From positions 1 through 39,903 of the forward strand of contig JABMPN010000062.1 of NCBI GenBank assembly GCA_013203655.1: DNA of 39,903 nucleotides. The letters are read 5' to 3'. Each line of letters starts with the position of its first letter. The stretch's first letter is position 1. Of this stretch, positions 8,844 through 21,001 are shown in pieces. The translations under genes were made by a program, and so were the position numbers. The notes under the pieces were generated by a model. That model had not been told where the DNA came from. It made no database searches and saw nothing but the letters and a program-made list of their open reading frames with translations. The DNA is from Cyanobacteria bacterium bin.51 (lineage in GTDB: Bacteria; Cyanobacteriota; Cyanobacteriia; PCC-6307; Cyanobiaceae).

Positions 8844-10211
8844 ATGACACCGACCCTGACGCGCCGGGGCAGCTATTGGATCACCACCTTCGGCTGCCAG
8901 ATGAACAAGGCGGATTCCGAGCGGATGGCCGGGATCCTCGAAACCATGGGTTATGCGCCCGGAACCGATGAGCACAGCGCCGATCTGGTGCTCTACAACA
9001 CCTGCACGATCCGCGACAACGCCGAGCAGAAGGTCTACAGCTACCTGGGCCGCCAGGCCCAGCGCAAACGCCTCAACCCCAATCTCACCCTCGTGGTGGC
9101 CGGCTGCGTGGCCCAGCAGGAAGGCGAGAGCCTGCTGCGGCGGGTGCCCGAACTCGATCTGGTCATGGGCCCCCAGCACGCCAACCGCCTCGGCACCTTG
9201 CTGGAGCAGGTGGAAAGCGGTCAGCAGGTGGTGGCCACCGGCGACCATCACATCCTCGAAGACATCACCACTGCCCGCCGCGATAGCGCTGTCTGCGGTT
9301 GGGTGAATGTGATTTACGGCTGTAACGAGCGCTGCACGTACTGCGTCGTGCCTGCGGTGCGGGGTCAGGAGCAGTCGCGAACCCCCGAGACGATCCGGCA
9401 GGAGATCGAAGCCCTGGCGGCCCGCGGCTTCCGCGAGATCACCCTGCTGGGCCAGAACATCGATGCCTACGGCCGCGATCTGCCCGGCATCACTGCCGAG
9501 GGTCGGCGTCAGCACACGCTCACCGACCTGCTCCATCACATTCACGACGTCGAAGGGATCGAGCGGATCCGCTTCGCTACCAGCCACCCCCGCTACTTCA
9601 CCGAACGGCTGATCGACGCCTGCGCCTCGCTGAGCAAGGTGTGCGAACACTTCCACATCCCCTTTCAGAGCGGCGATGACGCCCTGCTCAAGGCGATGGC
9701 CCGCGGCTACACCGTGAATCGCTACAGGCGGATCATCGAGCGCATCCGTCAGCAGATGCCCGATGCGGCGATCAGTGCTGACGCGATTGTGGGATTTCCC
9801 GGCGAATCCGAGGCCCAGTTCCGCGCCACCATGGACCTGGTGGAGGAGATCGGCTTTGACCAGCTCAACACCGCCGCCTACTCGCCGCGCCCCAACACCC
9901 CTGCCGCCAACTGGCCAGGACAGGTGAGTGAGGCCGTCAAGGTGGAGCGGCTCCAGGAACTCAATGCCCTGGTGGAGAGCGAAGCCCGCCGGCGCAGCGG
10001 CCGATACCTGGGCCGCCGAGAGGACGTGCTGGTGGAGGGGAGCAACCCCCGCGATCCCTCCCAGCTGATGGGCCGGACCCGCACCAACCGGCTTACCTTC
10101 TTCCCGGCTGCTCAAACAGGCGGGGAAGGGGCCTACCAAGCCGGTGATCGGGTGATGGTCCAGATCGAGTCGGTGCGGGCTTTCTCGCTCAGCGGCGTGG
10201 CGGTGGGCTGA
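8844..10211 (+). CDS. miaB: tRNA-2-methylthio-N6-dimethylallyladenosine synthase (MiaB)
   Basis: Radical SAM methylthiotransferase that modifies A37 of tRNAs reading UNN codons. From ATG 8844 it has 455 residues. The N-terminal domain carries the auxiliary cluster cysteines Cys18 (TTFGCQMN), Cys54 ([11 protein letters not shown]) and Cys88. The SAM cluster is CNERCTYC with Cys160, 164 and 167. A C-terminal TRAM-like region ends the protein. The [19 protein letters not shown] start matches cyanobacterial MiaB. The frame is open far upstream to 7965 but that part is antisense to the epimerase gene and is rejected; GTG 8826 is an alternative start. The ddl gene follows after 66 bases. Confidence 0.95.
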   Translation: MTPTLTRRGSYWITTFGCQMNKADSERMAGILETMGYAPGTDEHSADLVLYNTCTIRDNAEQKVYSYLGRQAQRKRLNPNLTLVVAGCVAQQEGESLLRRVPELDLVMGPQHANRLGTLLEQVESGQQVVATGDHHILEDITTARRDSAVCGWVNVIYGCNERCTYCVVPAVRGQEQSRTPETIRQEIEALAARGFREITLLGQNIDAYGRDLPGITAEGRRQHTLTDLLHHIHDVEGIERIRFATSHPRYFTERLIDACASLSKVCEHFHIPFQSGDDALLKAMARGYTVNRYRRIIERIRQQMPDAAISADAIVGFPGESEAQFRATMDLVEEIGFDQLNTAAYSPRPNTPAANWPGQVSEAVKVERLQELNALVESEARRRSGRYLGRREDVLVEGSNPRDPSQLMGRTRTNRLTFFPAAQTGGEGAYQAGDRVMVQIESVRAFSLSGVAVG

Positions 10212-10277
10212 GCGCTGCCCCTGGGCAGAACCCGGATCGCTGATACGTTTGGCGCCGATCTGGCCCGTCCTTTGCGC

Positions 10278-11384
10278 ATGCCCCGCTCCCCCCGCTGCCT
10301 TGGCCTGGTATTCGGGGGTGACTCAGGTGAGCATGCCGTGTCGATCCGATCGGCGATCACCGTGATCGGCGCCCTGCGCAGCGGCCCCAATGCCGCGCGC
10401 TATCTGGTGAAGCCCTATTACATCGACGAACGGGGCCATTGGTGGCCTCCCGCCATTGCCGAAACGGTGCTGGGCAAGGGCGTGCCGGCCACGGCGGCCG
10501 ATCTCCCAGCGGCCCCGCAACGGGATGGCTTCCAGGGCCTTCCCGAGGGAGCGTTGGATGTGGAGGTCTGGTTTCCGGTGCTGCATGGCCCCAATGGCGA
10601 AGACGGCACGGTCCAGGGCCTGTTCAAGCTGATGCAGGTGCCTTTCGTGGGCTCCGGGGTGCTCGGCTCGGCGGTGGGCATGGACAAGCAGGCGATGAAG
10701 GCCGCCTTCGCCGCCGCCGGGCTGCCCCAGGTCCCCTATGCGGCGGTCCAGGCCACGGAGCTTGAGGCCGAACCTGAGCAGCTGCTCGACAGGCTGGAGC
10801 GTCAGCTCGGCTATCCCTGCTTCGTCAAGCCGGCCAACCTGGGCTCCTCAGTGGGAATCAGCAAGGCCACAGACCGCCGGTCCCTACGGGAGGGCCTGCA
10901 GATGGCGGCACGGTTCGATCCCCGTCTGGTGGTGGAGCAGGGGGTGACGGCGCGGGAACTCGAATGCGCGGTCAGGGCGAGCGGCCCGGGCGCCGCAGCG
11001 GCGTGGCAGGCGTCGGTGGTGGGCGAAATCTGCTTTGAGTCCGACTGGTACGACTACCAGACCAAGTACACCGCCGGCCTGAGCCGCACGCTGATCCCGG
11101 CTCGCTTGCCCGCAGCAATTCAGGCCGAACTCCAACGATTGGCGATCCGGGCCTGCCAGGCGGTGGCGGCGGCGGGGCTGGCCAGGGTCGACTTTTTCTT
11201 TGATGAAGTCGCTGAAACCCTCTGGCTGAACGAAATCAACACGCTGCCGGGCTTCACCAGCCAGAGCATGGTGCCGATGCTGTGGGAGGCCAGCGGTGTA
11301 TCACTTGAGGATCTCGTGCACCAGTTGGTCGAGGCGGCGGGAGACTATGGGTTCCGCATGGTTGAAGAGGTGTTGGCGCCATGA
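10278..11384 (+). CDS. ddl: D-alanine--D-alanine ligase (Ddl)
   Basis: ATP-grasp enzyme joining two D-alanines for peptidoglycan precursors. From ATG 10278 it has 368 residues, within the range of the longer D-Ala-D-Ala ligase group. Motifs seen are [11 protein letters not shown] at the N-terminus, [10 protein letters not shown] in the ATP-grasp region and [15 protein letters not shown] at the C-terminus, where the metal-binding Glu and Asn lie. A TTG at 10272 is also in frame. It begins a tight cluster: the next gene starts in an ATGA overlap, and ftsQ and ftsZ follow, linking wall precursor synthesis with division. Confidence 0.94.
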   Translation: MPRSPRCLGLVFGGDSGEHAVSIRSAITVIGALRSGPNAARYLVKPYYIDERGHWWPPAIAETVLGKGVPATAADLPAAPQRDGFQGLPEGALDVEVWFPVLHGPNGEDGTVQGLFKLMQVPFVGSGVLGSAVGMDKQAMKAAFAAAGLPQVPYAAVQATELEAEPEQLLDRLERQLGYPCFVKPANLGSSVGISKATDRRSLREGLQMAARFDPRLVVEQGVTARELECAVRASGPGAAAAWQASVVGEICFESDWYDYQTKYTAGLSRTLIPARLPAAIQAELQRLAIRACQAVAAAGLARVDFFFDEVAETLWLNEINTLPGFTSQSMVPMLWEASGVSLEDLVHQLVEAAGDYGFRMVEEVLAP

Positions 11385-11791
11385 GTCACGGCTTGCTCTG
11401 GTTGCCCTTGCTGGTGGTCTTTGTGATGCTCACCGCCCTTGGCTGGCTGGAGCGCCGCCGGCAGCGGCTGTTCCGCTGCTGGGCCGAAGGCTCCGAGCTC
11501 GCCAAGCTCGATGGCTGCGGCGCCGCCAGGCTGCTCGATGGCGTGCTCACCTGGAGCAGCTTCGAGGCCGGCCAGCTCAAACCCCAGGGTAGTTTTGTGA
11601 TCAGCAAGCTCGAGTTGCTCGAGTTGATGGCCCTTGGCTCCGGTGACGCGCCGCTCACCGAAGAAAGCCAGGGCAGTTGCCGCCTGCGCCTGGTCGGCAA
11701 TGGCGAACAGAAGGATCTGGATTTCTCCGATGCCGATCGCGCCAGACGTTGGATGGATGATCTGATGGCGCGCTCCCGTTGTGAGCTGTGA
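11381..11791 (+). CDS. Small membrane-anchored hypothetical between ddl and ftsQ
   Basis: A 136-residue protein. One N-terminal transmembrane helix (about 5-22, [18 protein letters not shown]) is followed by arginines, suggesting the rest is cytoplasmic. The C-terminal part is soluble and ends in a [13 protein letters not shown] helix. I do not recognise a named family, but genes of this kind between ddl and ftsQ are familiar from picocyanobacteria. It overlaps ddl by ATGA and ftsQ by GTGA, so it is certainly part of the operon. A role in wall synthesis or division is suggested only by position. Confidence 0.82.
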   Translation: MSHGLLWLPLLVVFVMLTALGWLERRRQRLFRCWAEGSELAKLDGCGAARLLDGVLTWSSFEAGQLKPQGSFVISKLELLELMALGSGDAPLTEESQGSCRLRLVGNGEQKDLDFSDADRARRWMDDLMARSRCEL

Positions 11792-12663
11792 GTCCACCGT
11801 CTCCAAACCCTCCAACGCCCCCAAAGCCCCTGGCTCCCGGTGTGGAGCGCAGACGGCAGCTGCGCGATCAGCGACGACGGGAGCGGCTCCATAACCTCTG
11901 GAGATTGACCCTGTTTTCGGCCTGTGCGGCTGGTCTCGGCTACGGACTGCTCCGCCATGGCTGGAGCCTGCGCGGTCCTGAGCAGGTGGAGGTGATCGGC
12001 AGCCGGCAGGTGAGCCGCGATCAGGTGGTTGAGGCCGCTGGGCTGCAATTCCCCCTCCTGCTGCTCAGCCTCCAACCCAGGCAGTTGCAGCAGACGCTGG
12101 CGGCGGCGCTACCGGTGGACAAAGTCGAGGTTGAACGGCTGATGCTGCCTCCTCGGCTGCAGATCGATCTGGTCGATCGCCAAGCCGTCGCAAGGGCGCA
12201 GAGGGGAAAGGGCGCGGGTCTTGAGCGGGGCTATGTCGATCGTCTTGGCAACTGGATGAGCCTGAGCCAGCAGCAGGTGGCCCTCACCAGGACCAGCCCG
12301 CTGCCGATGGTCACGGTGCTGGGCTGGCAGGAGTGGCACCGTCCGGCGCTGACCCAGATCCTGGAGCGGCGCAACAGCCTGGGCAGCCCGCTGCAAGAGA
12401 TCCGTTTCGAGCCGAATGGCCATCTTCTGCTACGGACCAAGGCGCTGGGTCAGGTGAGATTGGGCCCTGCCGATGCCCTGCTGCTCCGTCGTCTTGAGCT
12501 GATGCATCACCTCACCGGGGAGCTGCCAGGCCAACTCAAGGGCCGAACGATCCAATCGATTGATCTGAGTGATCCCGACCAGCCGGAACTGGGCCTGCCG
12601 GCTGCCCCCGCCAAGGACGCCGCCAAGGGTTCCACCGGGACCGTCACCGCCGGCTCCAATTGA
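11788..12663 (+). CDS. ftsQ: Cell division protein FtsQ/DivIB
   Basis: A 291-residue bitopic membrane protein of the divisome. It has a proline-rich N-terminus, a basic stretch (RRRQLRDQRRRERLHNLW), one transmembrane helix (about 36-52), then a POTRA-like segment starting EQVEVIGSRQVSRDQVVEAAG. Remaining residues form the periplasmic beta domain, less conserved in sequence. FtsQ links early and late division proteins in other bacteria. The start is the GTG overlapping the previous stop. It is followed by a 154-base gap and then ftsZ, so ftsZ may have its own promoter as well as readthrough. Confidence 0.87.
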   Translation: MSPPSPNPPTPPKPLAPGVERRRQLRDQRRRERLHNLWRLTLFSACAAGLGYGLLRHGWSLRGPEQVEVIGSRQVSRDQVVEAAGLQFPLLLLSLQPRQLQQTLAAALPVDKVEVERLMLPPRLQIDLVDRQAVARAQRGKGAGLERGYVDRLGNWMSLSQQQVALTRTSPLPMVTVLGWQEWHRPALTQILERRNSLGSPLQEIRFEPNGHLLLRTKALGQVRLGPADALLLRRLELMHHLTGELPGQLKGRTIQSIDLSDPDQPELGLPAAPAKDAAKGSTGTVTAGSN

Positions 12664-12780
12664 CCAGTCAAAATTTCTTTCTGTCCATCCGGCAGGGGAA
12701 CGGGCTCAGGTCATTGCTTTCGAATCAGCCTTCCAAGCAAAAGTGATGGTTTGAACAGATGGGGTTTCACGTTTGGCAGA

Positions 12781-12810
12781 CATAATGCTGCCGAGGCCGA
12801 ATGGAAGAGG
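12781..12810 (+). promoter_or_regulatory. Candidate -10 box and ribosome site before ftsZ
   Basis: CATAAT at 12781-12786 resembles a -10 hexamer in an otherwise GC-rich region, but no convincing -35 box sits at the right distance; TTGAAC at 12751 is 24 bases away. A strong purine site GGAAGAGG at 12803-12810 lies 7 bases before GTG 12818 and decides that start. The ribosome site is well supported; the promoter is weak. Confidence 0.45.
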
Positions 12811-12817
12811 GTTCTTC

Positions 12818-13999
12818 GTGGAGACTGCACCTGACGCGAACACCACCTCCACTTACCCAGATTCTCTGCTCCTTTCCGTGACCACACCCTCCCACTCCCC
12901 CTCCCCCAGCAGCAACGGCATCGTGCCCAGCCAGACCGCGCGGATCGAAGTGATCGGGGTCGGTGGCGGTGGCAGCAACGCGGTCAACCGGATGATCGCC
13001 TCAGATCTCGAAGGGGTGGGCTATCGGGTTCTCAACACCGATGCCCAGGCGCTGCTGCAGTCGGCGTCCCAGAAGCGGGTGCAGCTGGGCCAGAAATTGA
13101 CCCGGGGGCTTGGAGCCGGCGGCAATCCGGTGATCGGCCAGAAGGCGGCGGAAGAATCGCGCCCCGAATTGCTGGCGGCGCTCGAGGGCGCTGATCTGGT
13201 CTTCATTGCCGCTGGAATGGGTGGCGGCACCGGCACCGGAGCGGCGCCGATCCTCGCCGAAGTCGCCAAGGAGTGCGGCGCCCTCACCGTCGGCATCGTC
13301 ACCAAGCCGTTCAGCTTCGAGGGGCGCAAACGCCAGAAGCAGGCGGAGGAAGGCATTGCCAGGCTGGCTGAGCATGTCGACACCCTGATCGTCATCCCCA
13401 ACGACCGGCTGCGTGACGCGATTGCCGGTTCGCCTCTGCAGGAGGCGTTCCGCGCCGCCGACGACGTGCTGCGTCAGGGGGTGAAGGGCATCAGTGACAT
13501 CATCACCAAACCCGGCCTGGTCAACGTTGACTTTGCCGATGTGCGTTCGGTGATGACGATGGCCGGCACAGCCCTGCTGGGCATCGGCGTGGGCTCAGGC
13601 CGCTCCCGCGCCACCGAAGCGGCCCAGGCCGCGATGAGCAGCCCGCTGCTGGAATCGGCACGAATCGATGGAGCCAAGGGCTGCGTGATCAACGTCAGCG
13701 GTGGCAAGGACATGACCCTGGAGGACATGACCAATGCCGCCGAGGTCATTTACGACCTGGTTGATCCCGATGCCAACATCATTGTTGGCGCCGTGGTGGA
13801 TGAAAAGCTCGAAGGTGAGATTCACGTCACAGTGATTGCCACCGGCTTCGAAAGTGGCATCGCTTACAGGGACCAAGACAGCGTCACCTCCAGCTTCGCC
13901 AGCCCCAAGCCTGCTCTCTCCCAACCCCCCGGCGATCAACGTGGTGCCAAGATCCCACCCTTCCTGCTGAACCGCCAGACACGCTCCGAGGACGAGTGA
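12818..13999 (+). CDS. ftsZ: Cell division GTPase FtsZ
   Basis: Tubulin-like GTPase that forms the division ring. From GTG 12818 it has 393 residues. [13 protein letters not shown] (47-59) and the signature GGGTGTG (135-141) bind GTP, and [11 protein letters not shown] is the T7 loop that stimulates hydrolysis of the neighbouring subunit. About 40 residues rich in Ser, Thr and Pro precede the core; such extensions occur in some cyanobacterial FtsZ. The C-terminus IPPFLLNRQ resembles the conserved tail that binds partner proteins. A GTG at 12878 is an alternative start without a ribosome site. The last gene of the ddl-ftsQ-ftsZ cluster. Confidence 0.95.
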   Translation: METAPDANTTSTYPDSLLLSVTTPSHSPSPSSNGIVPSQTARIEVIGVGGGGSNAVNRMIASDLEGVGYRVLNTDAQALLQSASQKRVQLGQKLTRGLGAGGNPVIGQKAAEESRPELLAALEGADLVFIAAGMGGGTGTGAAPILAEVAKECGALTVGIVTKPFSFEGRKRQKQAEEGIARLAEHVDTLIVIPNDRLRDAIAGSPLQEAFRAADDVLRQGVKGISDIITKPGLVNVDFADVRSVMTMAGTALLGIGVGSGRSRATEAAQAAMSSPLLESARIDGAKGCVINVSGGKDMTLEDMTNAAEVIYDLVDPDANIIVGAVVDEKLEGEIHVTVIATGFESGIAYRDQDSVTSSFASPKPALSQPPGDQRGAKIPPFLLNRQTRSEDE

Positions 14000-14013
14000 C
14001 CCGAAGCTTCGGG
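14000..14013 (+). repeat. Perfect 14-bp palindrome directly after ftsZ
   Basis: CCCGAAGCTTCGGG begins at the base after the ftsZ stop. As RNA it would give a 5-bp stem with a 4-base loop. No T run follows, so it is not a standard intrinsic terminator; it could stabilise the 3' end or help factor-dependent termination. Confidence 0.5.
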
Positions 14014-14300
14014 GCCGGCCATCACAAGCGACAGGCCTCTCCAGTGGGTTGCCACGGCCACGCTGGCCATGCCGCCGGGTTTTCATGCCGCAGCCTTGGG
14101 ATGTCAGGGATCTGACCTTCAAGATCCAAGTCTTGAAGCCAGCAAAGCGGAGAAAGGGGTGACCCGGAGACGACGCCTGCCTGGAGCATCCCGTGTGGCT
14201 GCTCCCTTCCGATTCTGACCAGATTTGGGCGTCCCGGCCGCATCGATCCGAGTCTTGGTGATGATAGCAAGCCCCTTCAGAAGCCCTGCCTGTCGTGCCG
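14014..14300 (+). other. Intergenic region ftsZ-panB, 287 bases
   Basis: No convincing gene. It holds a 13-base direct repeat GATCCRAGTCTTG at 14123-14135 and 14245-14257 (one mismatch). It also holds an inverted repeat GGAGCA/TGCTCC (14183-14188 and 14200-14205) with an 11-base loop. An 82-codon minus frame (14022-14270) shows no family features. A regulatory region or small RNA is possible but unproven. Confidence 0.4.
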
Positions 14301-15110
14301 ATGCGTCCCGGTGATCTCATGGACCGCAAGCAGGCGGGGCAACCGATCCGGCTGCTGACCGCCTGGGATGCGCTCTCGGCGGCCTGGGTGGAGGAGGCCG
14401 GTGCTGAGGCGTTGCTGGTGGGCGATTCGCTGGCCATGGTGGCGCTGGGTCACCCCACCACCCTGCCGGTGACGCTCGACGAGATGATCCACCACACCCG
14501 GGCCGTGGCCCGGGGCCTGAGCCGACCGCCCGGCCAGCAACCCCTGCTGATCTGTGATCTGCCCTTTCTGAGCTACCAGTGCGGCCCTGATCAGGCCGTG
14601 GCGGCCGCCGGACGGGTTCTCAAGGAGACGGCGGCAGCAGCCGTGAAATTGGAGGGGGCCGAACCTGAAACCCTTGTGGTGGTTGACCGCCTGGTGCGCA
14701 GCGGCATTCCGGTGATGGGGCATCTCGGCTTGACTCCCCAGTCGGTGCACCGGCTCGGCTATCGGCGTCAGGCGAACGACCCGATCAGCCAGGAGCACCT
14801 GTGCTGCCAGGCAGAGGATCTGCAGGCGGCGGGCTGCTTTGCTTTGGTGCTCGAACATGTGCCGGCGGAGTTGGCCGGCCGGCTGCGGCGACAGCTGGCG
14901 ATCCCGGTGATCGGCATCGGTGCCGGTGACGACTGCGACGGCCAGGTGCGGGTGACCGCCGATCTGCTCGGGCTCAGCAGCCGCCAGCCTCCGTTCAGCC
15001 CGGCCCTGATCGATGGTCGTGGGTTGGCGATCGAGGCGCTTCAGGGGTGGGTGCGGGCCCAGAACGCTCGTCCCACCAGCCCAGCAGCTCCCTCAGCACC
15101 GCATTGCTGA
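14301..15110 (+). CDS. panB: Ketopantoate hydroxymethyltransferase (PanB)
   Basis: First committed enzyme of pantothenate synthesis, adding a hydroxymethyl group from methylene-tetrahydrofolate to ketoisovalerate. From ATG 14301 ([11 protein letters not shown], the usual beginning in this group) it has 269 residues. Visible motifs are [14 protein letters not shown] with metal ligand Asp42, [22 protein letters not shown], and [15 protein letters not shown] near the end of the barrel. The last 20 or so residues are Ala/Pro-rich and not typical of PanB; they are encoded opposite the end of hemW, with which the gene overlaps by 116 bases. Confidence 0.93.
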   Translation: MRPGDLMDRKQAGQPIRLLTAWDALSAAWVEEAGAEALLVGDSLAMVALGHPTTLPVTLDEMIHHTRAVARGLSRPPGQQPLLICDLPFLSYQCGPDQAVAAAGRVLKETAAAAVKLEGAEPETLVVVDRLVRSGIPVMGHLGLTPQSVHRLGYRRQANDPISQEHLCCQAEDLQAAGCFALVLEHVPAELAGRLRRQLAIPVIGIGAGDDCDGQVRVTADLLGLSSRQPPFSPALIDGRGLAIEALQGWVRAQNARPTSPAAPSAPHC

Positions 15111-16275
15111 GGGCCAGACCAGCAGGGTCACTGAGGCGCCAGCGGGCCGCTTCAATCAGCAGCAGGTCCGCCTCAATGAACGGCTGCAGCCGCTGTCGCA
15201 GCGAGGCCAGGGCGCTGCCGCTGAGGCCGTAGTCGATCGCCAGCTGGCCCATCGCTACCCCTTCGCGCCGGCGCAGGCCCACCATCAACAGCTCGTCAAA
15301 GGGCAGACCGGGCTCAGGAGCGCCCTGCTCAGGCGTGCCGCCTGGCGTCGGGCCTGGCCCGGCCTGGCTGGCTGCCTGGCTCAGCCATTCCCCGTAGGCG
15401 GCCCGGGTTCGCGGCCGGGCCAATCGCCGTCCGTAGGGCGCCGAGGTGGCTCCCAGCCCGAACCCCCACCAGCCCGCCCCGCTCCAATACACGCGGTTGT
15501 GGCGCGAAACGTGGCCGGGCCTGGCGTAATTGGAGATCTCATAGTGGCCGTAGCCTGCCGCCCGCAGCCGCTCTGAGGTGAGGGCCATCAGATCCGCCCC
15601 CTGGTCGGAATCGGGCAGTGGCAACTCGCCGCGCTTTTGGCGCCAGGCGAACACGGTGCCGGGTTCCACGATCAGGTCGTAGATCGAGAGGTGGGGCGCG
15701 TCAACGGCCACGGCCTGCCGCAGCTGGTTTTGCCAGTGGCTCAGGTCCTGTTGGGGTAACCCCTGGATCAGATCGAGGCTCCAGCTGCCCAGCGACCCCT
15801 GCCGCTGCGCCTGGGCCAGCCAGCCGGCGGCTTCGAGCAGGTCGGCGCGTCGGTGGCGGCGGCCCAGCTTCTCCAGCACGGCGTCATCGAAGCTCTGACC
15901 TCCCAGGCTCACGCGGTTGACGCCCGCGTCCAGCACGCCCGTGAGGCGGCGCTGATCGAAGCTGGCCGGGTCCATTTCCATGCTGATCTCCGCACCGGCA
16001 GCAAGGCCGAACTGGCGGTCTAGGCCGCTCAGGAGGGCGCCGATCTGCTCGGGGGTGAGCAAGGAGGGGGTGCCACCGCCCAGGTACACGGTGGAGAGGG
16101 GTGGCCCTGGTGGGGCGCTGCTGATCTCCCGGTGCAGCAGCGGGAGGTAGGCGGCGATCGAGTTGGAGTGGGCCCCGTCGGCTTTGTCTCCAAGGGGGAC
16201 CACCGCGAAGTCGCAATAAAAGCAGCGCCGCTGACAGAAGGGGATGTGCAGGTAGGCACTGCGGGGTTCACGCAT
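14995..16275 (-). CDS. hemW: HemW-like radical SAM protein (heme chaperone)
   Basis: A 426-residue radical SAM protein. [16 protein letters not shown] holds the cluster cysteines Cys14, Cys18 and Cys21, and [10 protein letters not shown] and SLGGQSFDD follow as in the HemN/HemW family. The lack of a further Cys right after CDF and the length point to HemW, a heme-binding chaperone, rather than coproporphyrinogen dehydrogenase HemN. The family is often named coproporphyrinogen III oxidase by mistake. The start is ATG 16275; the frame is open upstream to 16350. After the expected end near [13 protein letters not shown], about 25 Pro/Ser-rich residues continue antisense to panB. Confidence 0.9.
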   Translation of the reverse strand: MREPRSAYLHIPFCQRRCFYCDFAVVPLGDKADGAHSNSIAAYLPLLHREISSAPPGPPLSTVYLGGGTPSLLTPEQIGALLSGLDRQFGLAAGAEISMEMDPASFDQRRLTGVLDAGVNRVSLGGQSFDDAVLEKLGRRHRRADLLEAAGWLAQAQRQGSLGSWSLDLIQGLPQQDLSHWQNQLRQAVAVDAPHLSIYDLIVEPGTVFAWRQKRGELPLPDSDQGADLMALTSERLRAAGYGHYEISNYARPGHVSRHNRVYWSGAGWWGFGLGATSAPYGRRLARPRTRAAYGEWLSQAASQAGPGPTPGGTPEQGAPEPGLPFDELLMVGLRRREGVAMGQLAIDYGLSGSALASLRQRLQPFIEADLLLIEAARWRLSDPAGLALSNAVLRELLGWWDERSGPAPTPEAPRSPTHDHRSGPG

Positions 16276-16381
16276 GGCTAGCGGGCCGGCCTCGGGCAAC
16301 GGTATGGAAATCCGAGCAAGGCAAATCGACCGGAATCGGCCATGCTGCATCTTCTGATCAACGGTCAGCCCAGATCAACCC

Positions 16382-17494
16382 ATGGTGGACCCGCTGATCC
16401 TGCTGTTGTTTCTGATCTCCGGCGCAGCTACCGGCTGGCTCGGCGTTGACCTGCTGCCTGCTGGGTTGCTCGATCAGGTCACGAACCTGAAGGGCCTGCG
16501 CTGGGTGCTGGCTGGTTTCGGCGCCTTTTTCGGATTGCTGGCCGGATTCTTCTTTCAGTTATTGCGCCGTCGCCTGATGCGACAGGTGCGGGCGATGCCC
16601 ACCGATCTGCTGGTGAGCCGGGCTGTCGGCCTGATCATGGGCCTGCTGGTGGCCAACCTGCTGCTGGCCCCGATCCTGCTGTTGCCGCTTCCCTGGGAGG
16701 TGGTTTTCGTGAAGCCCCTGGCGGCGGTGCTCAGCAACGTGTTCTTCGGGGTGCTGGGGTACAACCTGGCCGAGGTGCACGGACGCACCCTGCTGCGCCT
16801 GTTCAACCCCGCGAGTACAGACGCCCTGCTGGTGGCCGAAGGGGTGTTGAAACCCGCCAGCGCCAAGATCCTCGCCACCAGCGTGATCATTGATGGCCGC
16901 ATCCGTGGGCTGCTCGATTCCGGCTTGCTGGAAGGGCAGGTGATCGTGGCCCAGGCCGTGATCGACGAACTCCAACAGCTGGCCGATTCCAGCAACAACG
17001 AAAAACGCGGCAAGGGCCGCCGTGGCCTCAACCTTCTGGCGGTGCTGCGCGAGCGCTACGGCCGCCGCCTGGTGGTCAACAGCACCCGCTACGAGGGGAA
17101 CGGCGCCGACGACAAGTTGCTCAAGCTGACCGCCGATACGGCCGGCACCCTGCTCACCGCTGATTACAACCTGGCCAAGGTGGCTGAGGTGCAGGAGCTC
17201 AAGGTGATGAATTTGAGCGCCCTGGTGATTGCCCTGCGGCCAGAGGTCCAACCCGGCGATGCCCTGCAGCTGAAGATCGTGCGCGAGGGCAAGGAAGCCG
17301 ATCAGGGGGTCGGATACCTGGAGGACGGCACCATGGTTGTGGTGGAAGCGGCCCGCAAGCGGATCGGCCAACGCTTGCCTGTCACCGTGACCGGAGCCCT
17401 GCAGACCTCGACCGGCCGTATGGTCTTTGCCCGCTGCGATCCAGATGTTCCCAAGGAGGGGGTGGCGGTTCGGCCCACAGCTAGCCCCCGCTAG
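16382..17494 (+). CDS. Membrane PIN-TRAM domain protein (YacL-like)
   Basis: A 370-residue protein with four likely transmembrane helices in the first 130 residues, then a PIN nuclease-like domain (about 155-290). The PIN part shows acidic residues in VIIDGRI, IDELQQL and LLTADYNLAKV, which would form the metal site. A C-terminal TRAM-like RNA-binding domain follows (about 295-360). This is the layout of the Bacillus YacL group, for which the substrate is not known. It is divergent from hemW (106 bases) and 31 bases upstream of clpR, so it may lead the clp transcript. Confidence 0.88.
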   Translation: MVDPLILLLFLISGAATGWLGVDLLPAGLLDQVTNLKGLRWVLAGFGAFFGLLAGFFFQLLRRRLMRQVRAMPTDLLVSRAVGLIMGLLVANLLLAPILLLPLPWEVVFVKPLAAVLSNVFFGVLGYNLAEVHGRTLLRLFNPASTDALLVAEGVLKPASAKILATSVIIDGRIRGLLDSGLLEGQVIVAQAVIDELQQLADSSNNEKRGKGRRGLNLLAVLRERYGRRLVVNSTRYEGNGADDKLLKLTADTAGTLLTADYNLAKVAEVQELKVMNLSALVIALRPEVQPGDALQLKIVREGKEADQGVGYLEDGTMVVVEAARKRIGQRLPVTVTGALQTSTGRMVFARCDPDVPKEGVAVRPTASPR

Positions 17495-17525
17495 GCTCGA
17501 CCCTGATGTTGAACGTTGAGACCTG

Positions 17526-18200
17526 ATGTCGGTGTCGGCCCCTTACTACGGCGATTCGGCAGCGATGCGCACACCGCCGCCTGATCTGCCGTCGCTGCTG
17601 TTGAAAGAGCGGATTGTCTATCTGGGCTTACCGCTCTTCTCTGACGATGACGCCAAGCGCCAGATGGGCGTCGATGTGACTGAGCTGATCATCGCCCAGA
17701 TGCTCTATCTGGAATTCGACAACCCTGAGAAGCCAATCTTTTTCTATATCAATTCAACGGGAACGAGCTGGTACACGGGCGATGCGATCGGGTTTGAAAC
17801 CGAAGCCTTCGCCATCTGCGACACGATTCGCTATGTCAAACCCCCCGTCCACACGATCTGCATCGGTCAGGCGATGGGCACCGCCGCCATGATCCTCTCG
17901 GCTGGCGCCAAGGGCCACCGCGCCGCCCTGCCTCACGCCTCGATCGTGTTGCACCAGCCCCGCTCCGGCGCTCGTGGTCAGGCCAGTGACATCCAGATCC
18001 GGGCCAAGGAGGTGCTGCACAACAAGCGCACCATGCTTGACATGCTTTCGGAGAACACCGGCCGCAGCGCCGAGCAGCTCAGCAAGGATTCCGATCGGAT
18101 GACCTACCTCACCCCCCCCGAGGCCCTGGAGTACGGCCTGATCGATCGGATCCTGACCAGCCAGAAGGAGCTTGCGGTGCCGGTGGCCGGCGCGGCCTGA
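17526..18200 (+). CDS. clpR: ClpR, non-catalytic ClpP-like subunit
   Basis: A 224-residue ClpP homologue without its triad. By alignment with the next gene the catalytic Ser is Gly118 (GQAMGTAA), His143 is kept (VLHQP) and the Asp is Met192 (SDRMTYL). Cyanobacterial ClpR of this type is built with ClpP3 into a mixed ClpP3/R protease core that works with ClpC in an essential complex; that is established in Synechococcus elongatus. The gene precedes clpP3 by 58 bases, the expected order. An N-terminal extension before the fold (residues 1-25) is also usual. Loss of the catalytic residues is therefore normal for the family, not decay. Confidence 0.94.
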   Translation: MSVSAPYYGDSAAMRTPPPDLPSLLLKERIVYLGLPLFSDDDAKRQMGVDVTELIIAQMLYLEFDNPEKPIFFYINSTGTSWYTGDAIGFETEAFAICDTIRYVKPPVHTICIGQAMGTAAMILSAGAKGHRAALPHASIVLHQPRSGARGQASDIQIRAKEVLHNKRTMLDMLSENTGRSAEQLSKDSDRMTYLTPPEALEYGLIDRILTSQKELAVPVAGAA

Positions 18201-18204
18201 CCGG

Positions 18205-18232
18205 CCTCCCTTTTCCCTTTTCTTTCCTTTCC
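18205..18232 (+). other. 28-base homopyrimidine tract in the clpR-clpP3 gap
   Basis: Every base from 18205 to 18232 is C or T, and the rest of the leader up to the clpP3 ATG at 18259 is also pyrimidine-rich. No purine ribosome site is present. Such a leader could support S1-dependent initiation, or form unusual DNA structure. The role is inferred. Confidence 0.6.
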
Positions 18233-18258
18233 GTTCCACTTACCCCACTTCCCGCACC

Positions 18259-18861
18259 ATGCCCATCGGCACCCCTAGCGTTCCTTACCGTCTGCCCGGC
18301 AGCCAGTACGAACGCTGGGTCGACATCTACACCCGGCTGGGTGTAGAGCGCATTCTCTTCCTCGGCCAGGAGGTCAACGACGGGATCGCCAACAGCCTGG
18401 TGGCCCAGATGCTGTATCTGGATTCCGATGACAGCAGCAAACCGATCTACCTGTACATCAATTCTCCGGGAGGTTCCGTCACCGCCGGTCTGGCGATCTT
18501 CGACACCATCCAGTACGTCAAATCGGAGGTGGTCACCATCTGCGTCGGTTTGGCGGCAAGCATGGGGGCGTTCCTGCTGGCGGCCGGCACCAAGGGCAAG
18601 CGGGTGGCCCTGCCCCACAGCCGAATCATGATCCACCAGCCCCTGGGTGGCACCAGCCAACGCCAGGCCAGTGATATCGAGATCGAAGCGCGCGAGATCC
18701 TGCGCATGAAGGACATGCTCAACCACTCGCTCGCCGAGATGTGCGGCCAACCCGACGAGAAGGTCGCCAAGGACACCGATCGCGACTACTTCCTCAGCGC
18801 CGCCGAGGCGATGGAGTACGGGCTGATCGATCGGGTCATCGCTCACCCCAGCGAAGCCTGA
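18259..18861 (+). CDS. clpP3: ATP-dependent Clp protease proteolytic subunit (ClpP3)
   Basis: A 200-residue serine protease with the full triad: Ser101 in [14 protein letters not shown], His126 in MIHQPLGG and Asp176 in DTDRDYFLS. It pairs with ClpR to form the ClpP3/R core. The start is ATG 18259; an open frame reaches back into clpR (18172) but the codons between are in the pyrimidine tract and do not look coding. The absence of a ribosome site before the start is unusual. Naming as ClpP3 instead of ClpP1 or ClpP2 rests on the clpR neighbour. Confidence 0.93.
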   Translation: MPIGTPSVPYRLPGSQYERWVDIYTRLGVERILFLGQEVNDGIANSLVAQMLYLDSDDSSKPIYLYINSPGGSVTAGLAIFDTIQYVKSEVVTICVGLAASMGAFLLAAGTKGKRVALPHSRIMIHQPLGGTSQRQASDIEIEAREILRMKDMLNHSLAEMCGQPDEKVAKDTDRDYFLSAAEAMEYGLIDRVIAHPSEA

Positions 18862-18862
18862 G

Positions 18863-20994
<2,132 letters not shown>

Positions 20995-21001
<7 letters not shown>

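Noticed and set aside
8667-10139. 490-codon minus-strand frame
   Set aside because: Exact shadow of miaB, which has all family motifs on the plus strand; the translation shows no known domain.
14022-14270. 82-codon minus frame between ftsZ and panB as a gene
   Set aside because: No domain, no ribosome site, and odd composition; treated as a non-coding region.
17526-18200. clpR as a decayed clpP gene
   Set aside because: Loss of Ser and Asp is a fixed property of the ClpR family and the frame is intact next to clpP3.
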